A stretch of DNA of 64,000 nt, from the NCBI RefSeq assembly GCF_014490785.1, contig NZ_CP051488.1, positions 2,542,001 through 2,606,000 on the forward strand, written 5' to 3'. A model generated the notes under the pieces. The model saw only the letters and a program-made list of their open reading frames with translations. It was not told where the DNA came from and ran no database searches. Origin of the DNA: Kosakonia sp. SMBL-WEM22. GTDB lineage: Bacteria > Pseudomonadota > Gammaproteobacteria > Enterobacterales > Enterobacteriaceae. The translations under genes and the position numbers were made by a program. Positions 25,590 to 34,618 of this stretch are shown piece by piece. The first letter of the stretch is position 1. Each line of letters starts with the position of its first letter.

Positions 25590-26326
25590 GCTCTCCCCTT
25601 GCCTAACGAGGCGTTGATTGCTTTCAGGGTTTGCGCCGGATCGGCAGATTGCGTAACCGGACGGCCAATCACCATATAATCGACACCGGCCTGCAGTGCC
25701 TGCTCCGGCGTCATAATCCGGCGCTGATCGCCTGCGTCGCTGCCCTGCGGGCGGATACCCGGCGTGACCAGTTTAAATGCGTGCCCAAGCTCGCTTTTGA
25801 AACGCACCGCTTCCTGCGCCGAGCAGACAACACCATCCAGCCCGCACTGCTGTGTGAGACGCGCCAGGCGCTCGGCGTGCTGCGCAGGTGTGGCGGTAAT
25901 CCCAAGATCCAGCAAGTCGCTCGCTTCCATACTGGTTAACACCGTAACCGCAATCAGCAGCGGTGCGTCCGCGCCAAACGGCAGCAGCGCCTCTTTGGCT
26001 GCGGTCATCATGCGCGCGCCGCCCGAAGCGTGGACGTTAACCATCCAGACGCCGAGATCCGCTGCCGCTTTCACCGCGTGCGCTGTGGTATTGGGAATGT
26101 CGTGGAATTTGAGATCGAGAAAGATATCAAAACCGCGCTGCTGCAGCTCGCGCACAAACTGCGGCCCGAAGAGCGTGAACATCTCTTTGCCCACTTTCAG
26201 GCGGCAATCGCGCGGATCGATGCGGTCTACAAAAGCCAGGGCGTTATCGCGGTTGGCGTAATCGAGAGCGACAACTACCGGAGAGTCGGTAGCCGCGCGG
26301 GGAGTCGATAAAGCAGTGGACGTCAT
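25586..26326 (-). CDS. pyrF: Orotidine 5'-phosphate decarboxylase
   Basis: Last step of UMP synthesis. In 246 residues: VVVALDYANRD at the first strand, the catalytic DxKxxD motif in LDLKFHDIPNT, and the phosphate-binding loop VTPGIRPQ with GRPVTQS near the C-terminus. It has its own upstream gap behind lapB and is coupled to yciH. Confidence 0.97.
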   Translation of the reverse strand: MTSTALSTPRAATDSPVVVALDYANRDNALAFVDRIDPRDCRLKVGKEMFTLFGPQFVRELQQRGFDIFLDLKFHDIPNTTAHAVKAAADLGVWMVNVHASGGARMMTAAKEALLPFGADAPLLIAVTVLTSMEASDLLDLGITATPAQHAERLARLTQQCGLDGVVCSAQEAVRFKSELGHAFKLVTPGIRPQGSDAGDQRRIMTPEQALQAGVDYMVIGRPVTQSADPAQTLKAINASLGKGRA

Positions 26327-26384
26327 GATCAGACCTTCTGAAATGAGGGCACCCGCTCAGGCGCAAAATGGATAAACGGGCAGC

Positions 26385-26414
26385 ATTCTACCTGCGCCGC
26401 GAGTGAAATGACAG
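26385..26414 (-). promoter_or_regulatory. Candidate promoter of pyrF
   Basis: On the minus strand CTGTCA, an 18-bp spacer and TAGAAT lie about 60 bp upstream of the pyrF start. No clear PurR box was identified. Confidence 0.4.
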
Positions 26415-26513
26415 TTTCCCTTGCCTGCAAAGCGCTGACCGCACAGGTGTTGATGAAACCGTCTGTAAACAATTCAAAAGTATGTTGTAACTAAAATAGC
26501 TGTTTTTAAAAAA

Positions 26514-27683
26514 TTACTGTCCGTCGAGACCGCGAATTGGTTTAACTGTCGACCAGGCGCGGCAGGATGGGCAGTGCCAGTACATGGTATACGCCGTAAA
26601 ACCGCATTTATGGCAGCGATAGCGCGGCTTGCTGCGTACCTGCTCGCCCACCATCTCGCGCAGCACCATCAGGCTCTCTTTCGCACGCCCCTCTTCCGCT
26701 TCATTGAGGTGGTAGTCCATCAGTTTATGGAACACACGCATGGTCGGGTGGCGCTGCAGTTGGCGCGTAACGTAACCCTGCGCGGCATCTGCCCCCTCCC
26801 GACACTCAACGATCTCCGCCAGCATCAGCTCGGCGGCGGCACCTGTGTTTTCCTCAACGCAACGTTGCAGGAAAGCCGCCCACTCATCGGTTTTACCCAG
26901 TTGCAGATAGCAGGTTTGCAGCATCTCCAGCGTTTCGCTAACCAGGTCTTTATCCTGATCGATCACCTTAAGCAGACACTCCACCGCTTTGGCATAATCA
27001 CCACTTGCCATAAAGACGCGCCCCATCATGATAGAGACGCGCGCGCTGTCACGGTCGGCAGCAGCGCCCTTCTTCAGCAGCGCCATGGCACGATCCATAT
27101 CTTCGTTACCCATTTGCTGCAGTGCAAGCTCGCAGTAGAAGTGGGCAATTTCACCGCGCTGCTTCTCTTTACCCAGCTTCACCAGCCGCTCGGCAACATC
27201 GATCGCTTTCTGCCACTCGCTGGTCGCCTGATAAATTTGCAGTAACTGTTGCAGGGCGCTGACGCGAAAATCGGTCTCATCCACCAGTTGGTTAAACATA
27301 TCTTCGGCGCGATCGTACATGCCGGCCGCCATATAATCGCGGCCAAGCTGCTGCACCGCTAACAGGCGCTGATCGTAAGAGAGGGAGGCGCTCTCCATCA
27401 GGGTTTGATGGATGCGGATAGCGCGGTCAACTTCGCCGCGTGAACGGAACAGATTTCCGAGTGTAAGGTGTGCCTCAACCGTGCCGGTATCCTCTTTCAA
27501 CATATCGAGAAAGAGGTCTACCGCTTTGTCCTGCTGATTGCTCAGTAAAAGGTTAACCCCGGCCACGTATTCCCGTGACAGCCGGTTAGCCTCATCCTGT
27601 TTAGTTTGTTGAGCATTTCTGCGCCCCATGTACCAGCCATAGGCCGCTGCGACAGGCAACAACAGAAACAGCAACTCCAGCAT
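26514..27683 (-). CDS. lapB: LPS assembly protein B (YciM)
   Basis: Membrane-anchored TPR protein that controls LPS synthesis by presenting LpxC to FtsH. It has 389 residues: N-terminal membrane anchor (LLFLLLPVAAAYGWYMG), about nine TPR-like repeats (such as EAHLTLGNLFRSRGEVDRA), and a C-terminal rubredoxin-like metal site (CHKCGFTAYTMYWHCPSC). Lies 6 bp after lapA. Confidence 0.96.
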   Translation of the reverse strand: MLELLFLLLPVAAAYGWYMGRRNAQQTKQDEANRLSREYVAGVNLLLSNQQDKAVDLFLDMLKEDTGTVEAHLTLGNLFRSRGEVDRAIRIHQTLMESASLSYDQRLLAVQQLGRDYMAAGMYDRAEDMFNQLVDETDFRVSALQQLLQIYQATSEWQKAIDVAERLVKLGKEKQRGEIAHFYCELALQQMGNEDMDRAMALLKKGAAADRDSARVSIMMGRVFMASGDYAKAVECLLKVIDQDKDLVSETLEMLQTCYLQLGKTDEWAAFLQRCVEENTGAAAELMLAEIVECREGADAAQGYVTRQLQRHPTMRVFHKLMDYHLNEAEEGRAKESLMVLREMVGEQVRSKPRYRCHKCGFTAYTMYWHCPSCRAWSTVKPIRGLDGQ

Positions 27684-27689
27684 AGAATA

Positions 27690-27998
27690 TTATTCCTTCA
27701 CCGCCGGCGTGCCGGGTGTAACCGGAACGTCCGCGGCGGGAGCAAGCTGTTGCTCAAGGCGTTTAATTTTACGTTCTGCACGTGCGAGTGAAACGCGCAC
27801 ACGTAACCAGAAGAGACCGCAAATCAGCCAGCCGATGGCAAAGCCGGTCGCAAACAGTACGGCCAGAAGTGTTGAGATGCGATATTCACCCTGTGCGAGG
27901 AGATAATTAAACGTGACTTGTTGATCGTTTTGCGCACCAAGCGTAATCGACACGACAAAAATCGCTAACACCAGTAGAAAAATGAGTAAATATTTCAC
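27690..27998 (-). CDS. lapA: LPS assembly protein A (YciS)
   Basis: A 102-residue inner-membrane protein (DUF1049) cotranscribed with lapB. Two membrane helices (MKYLLIFLLVLAIFVVSITLG; LLAVLFATGFAIGWLICGLFW) are followed by a short coiled coil (LARAERKIKRLEQQL). Confidence 0.95.
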   Translation of the reverse strand: MKYLLIFLLVLAIFVVSITLGAQNDQQVTFNYLLAQGEYRISTLLAVLFATGFAIGWLICGLFWLRVRVSLARAERKIKRLEQQLAPAADVPVTPGTPAVKE

Positions 27999-28138
27999 AT
28001 TACATCCCGTTATGTGGTTCGTGCGATGAATTTATGTGCAACTGATTGCCACAAGCCTTATAAACTACCATTTTAGCGCCCGTCGCGAAATGGAAATGCA
28101 TAATGTTAATTTCTGATTTGCGGGCGAAATGATGGAAA

Positions 28139-28903
28139 TCAAGTCTCGCTGTCGCGCTCGACTATCTCTGGCACCTCTTCCGTCGGCGGCGTAAGCGGCC
28201 CGCAGATGCGCTGCGCCAGCCATGTCGCCAGCGTAACCAGAATCCAGGAGATAAGCGTCGCGACTGCTAAATCGCGCGGCCAGTGCATGCCAAGCAACAA
28301 ACGGCTGCCCATCACGCTCGTCGCCCAGGCGAGCAGAATCACAATAGTCCACGTCCTTCTGCGCGGCCACAGCAGCCCAACGCCAAGCAACGCCCAACTG
28401 GCGGCGAACATGGTGTGTCCGGACGGAAAGGCAAAGCCGGTCTCTTTTTGCCAGTGGTGGCGTAAAAATGCGGGAATATCATGCTGGCTGGCGAGTTGCT
28501 CTTTTACCAGCGCGCCCCGCTCTTTGCGTTTTAAGCTGTAGAAGCTATCGGTTGGGATGGAGTGCTCTTTCTCCAGCCACAGAACGAAGGGACGTGGCTC
28601 CTGCACCTGACTTTTGACGAAGGATTTCACCCCCTGTCCGGCAACAATAGCGCAGCCTAAAATGACAAAGAGCATCAATGCGGCTTTCAGGCGAAAACGT
28701 AAACACCACAGGAACCATGCGCAGAGCACCACGTGTGTGATAATGCCCCAGGGTTGTGTCACCGTTTCGGTCATCCAGAAGAGTACGCGCAGCCACCAGT
28801 GGTTTTGCCCAGGCTCCCAGCTCCAGCCGGAGAACCAGACAGCCAGCGGCATAATCAATAAAATTGCCGCGCCTGCGGTTGTTCGCTTAGCTATAGACAG
28901 CAT
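28139..28903 (-). CDS. pgpB: Phosphatidylglycerophosphatase B / undecaprenyl-PP phosphatase
   Basis: Inner-membrane PAP2-family phosphatase acting on PGP, undecaprenyl pyrophosphate and related lipids. In 254 residues the three PAP2 motifs are KSQVQEPRP, PSGHTMFA and SRLLLGMHWPRD, and there are about six hydrophobic helices. Divergent from ribA. Confidence 0.95.
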   Translation of the reverse strand: MLSIAKRTTAGAAILLIMPLAVWFSGWSWEPGQNHWWLRVLFWMTETVTQPWGIITHVVLCAWFLWCLRFRLKAALMLFVILGCAIVAGQGVKSFVKSQVQEPRPFVLWLEKEHSIPTDSFYSLKRKERGALVKEQLASQHDIPAFLRHHWQKETGFAFPSGHTMFAASWALLGVGLLWPRRRTWTIVILLAWATSVMGSRLLLGMHWPRDLAVATLISWILVTLATWLAQRICGPLTPPTEEVPEIVERDSET

Positions 28904-29097
28904 CTCATCTCCTTGTGCGTAAGTGACACAATCATAACCGAAAAATGACAGTTTCGCTGAAACGGCACATTTGCGCGTTTATGCGGTATTCACCGCACAG
29001 ATGTAGGCGACGCCGGGGGCCTTGTGGCAGAATGGCGCGATTCAGAAAACTTACAGGTTAACGGTGCGCGCTGCGCCCAAATAATCCGGAGATTCAC

Positions 29098-29685
<588 letters not shown>

Positions 29686-29687
29686 TA

Positions 29688-29716
29688 AAAAAAGGCCTGC
29701 AGAAGCAGGCCTTTTG
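29688..29716. terminator. Bidirectional terminator between ribA and acnA
   Basis: A perfect 10-bp stem AAAGGCCTGC/GCAGGCCTTT with loop AGAA. The minus strand (acnA) has a T7 run; the plus strand has TTTT. Confidence 0.88.
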
Positions 29717-29718
29717 GC

Positions 29719-32394
29719 TTAATTGAGCATATTGCGGATCACATAGTGCAATATGCCGTCGTTGCGGTAGTAAGTCAGCTCTGTCGAGGTATCAATACGG
29801 CAGCGGCACGGAATCACCTCTTGCGTGCCATCGGCGCGCGTTAAGGTCACCGGCAGTTCGCCGCCCGGTTTGATGTTCTGCAGATCGGCAATATCCAGCC
29901 GCTCTTCCCCGGTCAGCCCCAACGTCTTACGCGTCACGCCCTGCGGGAACTCCAGCGGCAGGATGCCCATACCAATCAGGTTTGAACGGTGAATACGTTC
30001 AAAGGATTCGGCAATCACCACGCGGATCCCCAGCAGACGAGGCCCTTTCGCTGCCCAGTCACGGCTTGAGCCGGAGCCATACTCTTTCCCGGCGATCACC
30101 GCCAGCGGCGTGCCCTCCTGCTGATAACGCATCGCCGCGTCATAGATGGAGATCACTTCACTGCCCGGCAGATGGCGCGTCATACCGCCCTCTACACCCG
30201 GAACCATCTCGTTGCGAATGCGGATATTGGCAAAGGTGCCGCGCATCATCACCTCATGGTTACCACGACGCGAACCGTAGGAGTTAAAATCGCCCCGCTC
30301 TACGCCGTGGCTTTGCAGATAGCGCCCCGCCGGGCTGTCCGCTTTGATGCTCCCTGCCGGAGAGATATGGTCAGTCGTCACCGAATCTCCCAGCATGGCG
30401 AGGATGCGTGCGCCGTGAATATCTTCAACCGGCTTCGGCTCTGCCAGCATCTCATCAAAGAAGGGTGACAGGCGGATATAGGTGGAATCATCCTGCCAGC
30501 TGTAGGTATCGGAGCGCTCAACCTGAATTGATTTCCACTCATCGGTGCCTTCGAACACCTCCGCATACTCTTTACGGAACATATCTGTGGAGACTTGTTC
30601 TACCGCGCGCGCAATCTCGGCACTCGATGGCCAGATATCTTTCAGGTAAACCGGATCGCCTTTGCGATCGACGCCAAGCGGGTCGCTGGCAAGATTGATA
30701 TTCATGTTTCCGGCCAGCGCATAGGCGACTACCAGCGGCGGCGAAGCGAGCCAGTTGGTTTTCACCAGCGGATGGATACGTCCTTCGAAGTTACGGTTAC
30801 CGGACAACACCGCGCCCACCGTCAGGTCGCCTTCGCGAATCGCCTGCTCAATAGGTTCCGGCAGCGGGCCGGAGTTACCGATACAGGTTGTGCAGCCATA
30901 GCCGACAAGGTTAAAGCCCAACTCATCAAGGTAGGGGGTTAAACGTGCCTGCGCCAGGTAGTCGGAGACCACTTTTGATCCTGGTGCCAGCGAAGCTTTT
31001 ACCCACGGCTGGCGTTTTAGCCCGAGAGTAACGGCTTTTTTCGCCAGCAGGCCGGCCGCCATCAATACGCTGGGGTTAGAGGTGTTGGTACAGGAGGTGA
31101 TTGCGGCGATCACAACCGCCCCGTCCGGCAGCTCATACTGATGGCCTTTGTGAACATAGCCCACCGGTTTGCGATCTTTCTGCGCGGTGTTAAGTTCCAG
31201 CTCGCTGCTGGCAGCAAAGGCTTTAGGTACTTCGTTGAGCGTTACGCGATCCTGCGGACGCTTCGGCCCGGCGATGCTCGCCTCAACATCGCCCATATTA
31301 AGTTCCAGCGTGCTGGTGAAGACCGGCTCATCGCCCGGATTACGCCACATCCCCTGCGCTTTTGCATAGGCTTCGACAAGCGCGACCTGCTCTTCGCTAC
31401 GCCCGCTCAGTTGCATATAACCAAGTGTGACGCTGTCAATCGGGAAAAAGCCGCAGGTTGCGCCATACTCTGGCGCCATGTTGGCGATGGTTGCGCGGTC
31501 AGCCAGTGGCAGCGAGTCCAGCCCGTCGCCATAAAATTCGACAAACTTGCCGACCACACCATGTTTACGCAGCATTTGCGTTACGGTAAGAACAAGATCC
31601 GTCGCGGTAATGCCTTCACCCAATTTGCCGGTCAGTTTGAAACCTACCACATCGGGAATAAGCATTGACACGGGTTGACCAAGCATTGCGGCTTCGGCCT
31701 CAATCCCGCCGACGCCCCATCCCAGCACACCGAGACCATTAATCATTGTGGTATGCGAGTCGGTACCGACCAGCGTGTCTGGATAGGCGATCCACTCTTT
31801 ATCCTGCAGCTCGCTCCAGACCGCTTTGCCCAGATACTCCAGGTTGACCTGGTGGCAAATACCGGTTCCCGGCGGCACAACGCTGAAGCGGCTAAAAGCC
31901 TGCTGACCCCAGCGTAAGAAAGCGTAGCGCTCGTGGTTACGCTCCATCTCCAGACGCACGTTCTCTTCAAATGCGTCATCATCACCGAAGTGGTCCACGG
32001 TAACCGAGTGGTCAATCACCAGATCGACCGGAGAGAGCGGGTTCACTTTGGCGGTATCACCGCCGAGGCGCTTAACGGCTTCGCGCATGGCAGCAAGATC
32101 AACCACGGCCGGAACGCCGGTGAAATCCTGCATTAATACCCTGGCCGGACGGTAGGCGATCTCCCGGTCGGCATGGGCATTTTTCAGCCAGCCGGCCAGC
32201 GCCTGAATATCCTCTTCGGTGACGGATTCACCATCCTGCCAGCGCAGCAGGTTCTCAAGTAATACTTTCAGGGACTTCGGTAAGCGCGAAATATCCCCAA
32301 GTTGTTTCGCAGCCAGCGGCAAGCTGTAGTAGTGGTACGTTTTGTTCTCTGCCTGCAACGTGTCCTTACTGGCTTCGCGTAGGGTCGACGACAT
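29719..32394 (-). CDS. acnA: Aconitate hydratase A
   Basis: Stress-stable aconitase, citrate to isocitrate. It has 891 residues; the 4Fe-4S ligands are in AITSCTNTSNPSV and GYGCTTCIGNSGPL (E. coli C435, C501, C504 equivalents), and GREYGSGSSRDWAAKGP-like sequence (GKEYGSGSSRDWAAKG) marks the swivel domain. A strong AAGGAGGAG ribosome site precedes ATG 32394. E. coli acnA responds to SoxRS, RpoS and FNR/ArcA; no specific site was assigned here. Confidence 0.97.
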   Translation of the reverse strand: MSSTLREASKDTLQAENKTYHYYSLPLAAKQLGDISRLPKSLKVLLENLLRWQDGESVTEEDIQALAGWLKNAHADREIAYRPARVLMQDFTGVPAVVDLAAMREAVKRLGGDTAKVNPLSPVDLVIDHSVTVDHFGDDDAFEENVRLEMERNHERYAFLRWGQQAFSRFSVVPPGTGICHQVNLEYLGKAVWSELQDKEWIAYPDTLVGTDSHTTMINGLGVLGWGVGGIEAEAAMLGQPVSMLIPDVVGFKLTGKLGEGITATDLVLTVTQMLRKHGVVGKFVEFYGDGLDSLPLADRATIANMAPEYGATCGFFPIDSVTLGYMQLSGRSEEQVALVEAYAKAQGMWRNPGDEPVFTSTLELNMGDVEASIAGPKRPQDRVTLNEVPKAFAASSELELNTAQKDRKPVGYVHKGHQYELPDGAVVIAAITSCTNTSNPSVLMAAGLLAKKAVTLGLKRQPWVKASLAPGSKVVSDYLAQARLTPYLDELGFNLVGYGCTTCIGNSGPLPEPIEQAIREGDLTVGAVLSGNRNFEGRIHPLVKTNWLASPPLVVAYALAGNMNINLASDPLGVDRKGDPVYLKDIWPSSAEIARAVEQVSTDMFRKEYAEVFEGTDEWKSIQVERSDTYSWQDDSTYIRLSPFFDEMLAEPKPVEDIHGARILAMLGDSVTTDHISPAGSIKADSPAGRYLQSHGVERGDFNSYGSRRGNHEVMMRGTFANIRIRNEMVPGVEGGMTRHLPGSEVISIYDAAMRYQQEGTPLAVIAGKEYGSGSSRDWAAKGPRLLGIRVVIAESFERIHRSNLIGMGILPLEFPQGVTRKTLGLTGEERLDIADLQNIKPGGELPVTLTRADGTQEVIPCRCRIDTSTELTYYRNDGILHYVIRNMLN

Positions 32395-32541
32395 GTGCTC
32401 CTCCTTTATAACAGGGATAGCTTTACCCTGATGCTTATCAGGGTCTGTATTAAAGATAACACAAACATATCGTAACGTTTTGATAACACCCTAAATTGCT
32501 ACAAAAGGGAAAATCTTACGGGCGGGAAGAAGGCGTAGATA

Positions 32542-32570
32542 ATAAAAAACCCCGCGGAAGCGAGGTTTTT
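32542..32570 (-). terminator. Terminator of ymiC in the acnA upstream region
   Basis: On the minus strand an 11-bp stem AAAAACCTCGC/GCGGGGTTTTT (one T-G wobble) with loop TTCC is followed by TATT. On the plus strand the same pair is a C-A mismatch, which favours minus-strand function. It lies just after the ymiC stop and about 150 bp before acnA. Confidence 0.8.
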
Positions 32571-32577
32571 CAATTCG

Positions 32578-32676
32578 TTACTGCAGAGCCAGCCAGACCA
32601 GTTCACCCCAGATGAGGGCAGATACTGAGAAAGCTGTAAGCCATGACCAATATTTCACACCGCAATTATTAATCAT
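32578..32676 (-). CDS. ymiC: Small membrane protein YmiC
   Basis: A 32-residue protein beginning MINNCGVKYWSW with one hydrophobic segment rich in Trp and Leu (SALIWGELVWLAL). I recall E. coli YmiC as a 31-residue protein starting MINTNMKYWSW at the same place upstream of acnA. AGGG lies 9 nt before ATG 32676, and a terminator follows directly. Probably a single-pass inner-membrane protein of unknown function. Confidence 0.75.
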   Translation of the reverse strand: MINNCGVKYWSWLTAFSVSALIWGELVWLALQ

Positions 32677-32813
32677 AAAAATTTACCCTGTGAATCTATT
32701 CATCGAAACTGAGTTTTTACTCAATTCATTTATGCTGTGTATTAATTAAAGAGTACAAAAGAGCGCGTCAATGAATAGCGGGATAATTCCCCACATTGAT
32801 CTTGCAGGTATAT

Positions 32814-32984
32814 TTATTGTTTTTTGATGTCGTCTTCAGCAAACTCGTCAATAAAAGCTTTCTGCTGCGGCGTCAGCTTCCAGGAGGCCGGGAGAGCGGT
32901 CACAGTTTTGTTTTTTGCTTTTGGTGGCGTGTCACGAAGCTGACACACTCGCTTAACGGGTTCACATCGGCCTGCTATCGCCAT
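32814..32984 (-). CDS. yciX: Small protein, probable YciX
   Basis: A 56-residue protein beginning MAIAGRCEPVKRVC and ending FIDEFAEDDIKKQ. ATG 32984 begins one base after the ymiA stop (TAA-A-ATG), typical of coupled translation. Length and place agree with E. coli YciX (about 55 aa) downstream of ymiA, but I do not recall its sequence well enough to confirm. A longer frame from 33017 overlaps ymiA and is less likely. No known domain. Confidence 0.6.
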   Translation of the reverse strand: MAIAGRCEPVKRVCQLRDTPPKAKNKTVTALPASWKLTPQQKAFIDEFAEDDIKKQ

Positions 32985-32985
32985 T

Positions 32986-33114
32986 TTACCCCCAAAATTT
33001 CCAGACCAGTAACGCAACCACTGCCCAGAACAAGGCAGAGCCGAGAAATACCGCCAGCCAGGCTTTGCGTTTCAGCTCGGGGTCCCTTTGCGGCTCTTCA
33101 CTTCCTGTTGGCAT
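32986..33114 (-). CDS. ymiA: Small membrane protein YmiA
   Basis: A 42-residue single-pass membrane protein with charged start (MPTGSEEPQRDPELKRKAW) and hydrophobic helix (LAVFLGSALFWAVVALLVW), nearly identical to E. coli YmiA (46 aa as annotated). The E. coli start Met four residues upstream is ACG here, so ATG 33114, with GAGG 6 nt upstream, must be the start. Followed by yciX. Confidence 0.85.
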   Translation of the reverse strand: MPTGSEEPQRDPELKRKAWLAVFLGSALFWAVVALLVWKFWG

Positions 33115-33462
33115 TGCTAACCTCGTACAATCGACATCGCTTATCATTCTGTGCACCAACAATCGGTATTAGTAATCATGGGATGAGACAAATCCTAAAA
33201 GAACTTTAGCGGAAAATCCAGTGAATTTACTCACCATTTCCAAAGAAAGATTTAATCTTTTGACAACAAATAAATAATTGAAGTAATGAATTTGCAGAGT
33301 TGCTATTTAGTTTCTATGTTTGTCGCAAAATAGAGACGGTGCGGATTTGAAATGTGACGTCAATCACTCTGCAGAGCGATTTTATCAGAGTGAATGATAA
33401 TTCTAATTTAGCTTTAGACGGCATTATGGGTATCTTTTCGGGCGATAAGATACCCGGCGGTT
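33115..33462 (-). other. Gap between cysB and ymiA
   Basis: AT-rich and apparently non-coding; should hold the ymiA promoter. Just after the cysB stop, a 9-bp stem GGGTATCTT/AAGATACCC (33428-33436 with 33447-33455) lacks a U-tract on the cysB strand, so I call it only a hairpin. No conserved frame was seen. Confidence 0.5.
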
Positions 33463-34437
33463 TTATTTTTGCGGCAGCTTAATATCTTTAAACATCGCTT
33501 CGATATCGTCATTCGATCGCAACGCCACGGCGGCATCGACCACATCGCGTGTTAAATGCGGCGCAAAGCGCTGAATAAAATCATACATATAGCTACGTAA
33601 GAAGGTGCTGCGGCGGAAGCCTATTTTTGTCGTACTGTGGCTAAAGACGCCATCGGCATCGAGTTTTACCAGGTCCGGGTCCGACACGGGATCGACTGCC
33701 ATGCTGGCAATCACCCCAACGCCTAACCCGAGACGGACATAGGTTTTAATCACATCGGCATCTGTCGCGGTAAAGACAATACGCGGCGTTAATCCGGCGC
33801 GATTGAAGGCCGTATCGAGCTCAGAGCGGCCGGTAAAACCAAAGGTATAGGTAACGAGCGGATACTGCGCCAGCTCCTCAATCGATACGGACTGCTTTGC
33901 CGCCAGCGGATGATCCGGCGTCACCACGATCGAACGGTTCCAGTGGTAGCAAGGCAGCATCACCAGGTCGTCATAGAGATGCAGCGCTTCAGTGGCAATC
34001 GCGAAATCGGCATTGCCTTTGGAGACCGCCTCAGCAATTTGCGTCGGCGATCCCTGATGCATATGCAAGGAGACACGTGGATAGCGCTCGATAAAGCCTT
34101 TAATTACGTTAGGCAGCGCATAACGCGCCTGGGTGTGCGTGGTCGCGACATAGAGCGAGCCTTTATCCGGCCAGGTGTGCTCACCTGCAACCGATTTGAT
34201 GGCCTCGACTTTCGACAACACTTCCCGTGCGATGCGAATAATCTCCTGCCCGGCTGGCGTCACCTGCGTAAGATGCTTTCCGCTACGGGCGAAAATTTGA
34301 ATACCGAGCTCATCCTCCAGCATTCGCACCTGCTTGCTGATGCCGGGCTGGGAGGTATAGAGGCCTTCAGCCGTAGAGGAGACATTGAGGTTATGGTTGA
34401 CCACCTCAACAATATAGCGAAGCTGCTGTAGTTTCAT
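33463..34437 (-). CDS. cysB: LysR-family regulator CysB
   Basis: Activates cysteine biosynthesis and sulfur-assimilation genes with N-acetylserine as inducer. It has 324 residues: LysR helix-turn-helix (NVSSTAEGLYTSQPGISKQVRMLEDELG, about 18-45), then the effector domain starting VATTHTQARYALP, where the inducer/sulfate-binding threonines lie, with TATDADVIKTYVRLGLGVGVI. The E. coli length is conserved. Confidence 0.97.
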   Translation of the reverse strand: MKLQQLRYIVEVVNHNLNVSSTAEGLYTSQPGISKQVRMLEDELGIQIFARSGKHLTQVTPAGQEIIRIAREVLSKVEAIKSVAGEHTWPDKGSLYVATTHTQARYALPNVIKGFIERYPRVSLHMHQGSPTQIAEAVSKGNADFAIATEALHLYDDLVMLPCYHWNRSIVVTPDHPLAAKQSVSIEELAQYPLVTYTFGFTGRSELDTAFNRAGLTPRIVFTATDADVIKTYVRLGLGVGVIASMAVDPVSDPDLVKLDADGVFSHSTTKIGFRRSTFLRSYMYDFIQRFAPHLTRDVVDAAVALRSNDDIEAMFKDIKLPQK

Positions 34438-34566
34438 GACAGACCATCCGAATGAGGCAAGCGGCGAGCGCTTAAGACGATTTGATAATAAAAAAGAGAA
34501 AAACTATAACCACTATATCATTTATAGCTTCTGTGTATAGCGAGGAACTAAGAATAATAACTGATG

Positions 34567-34595
34567 AATAAAAAAGGGCCGGATCATCCGGCCCT
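34567..34595 (-). terminator. Terminator of topA
   Basis: A 9-bp stem AGGGCCGGA/TCCGGCCCT with a short loop and a T6 run on the minus strand, 24 bp past the topA stop. Confidence 0.88.
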
Positions 34596-34618
34596 GTTCG
34601 GTAGGTGCTTGATAGCGA

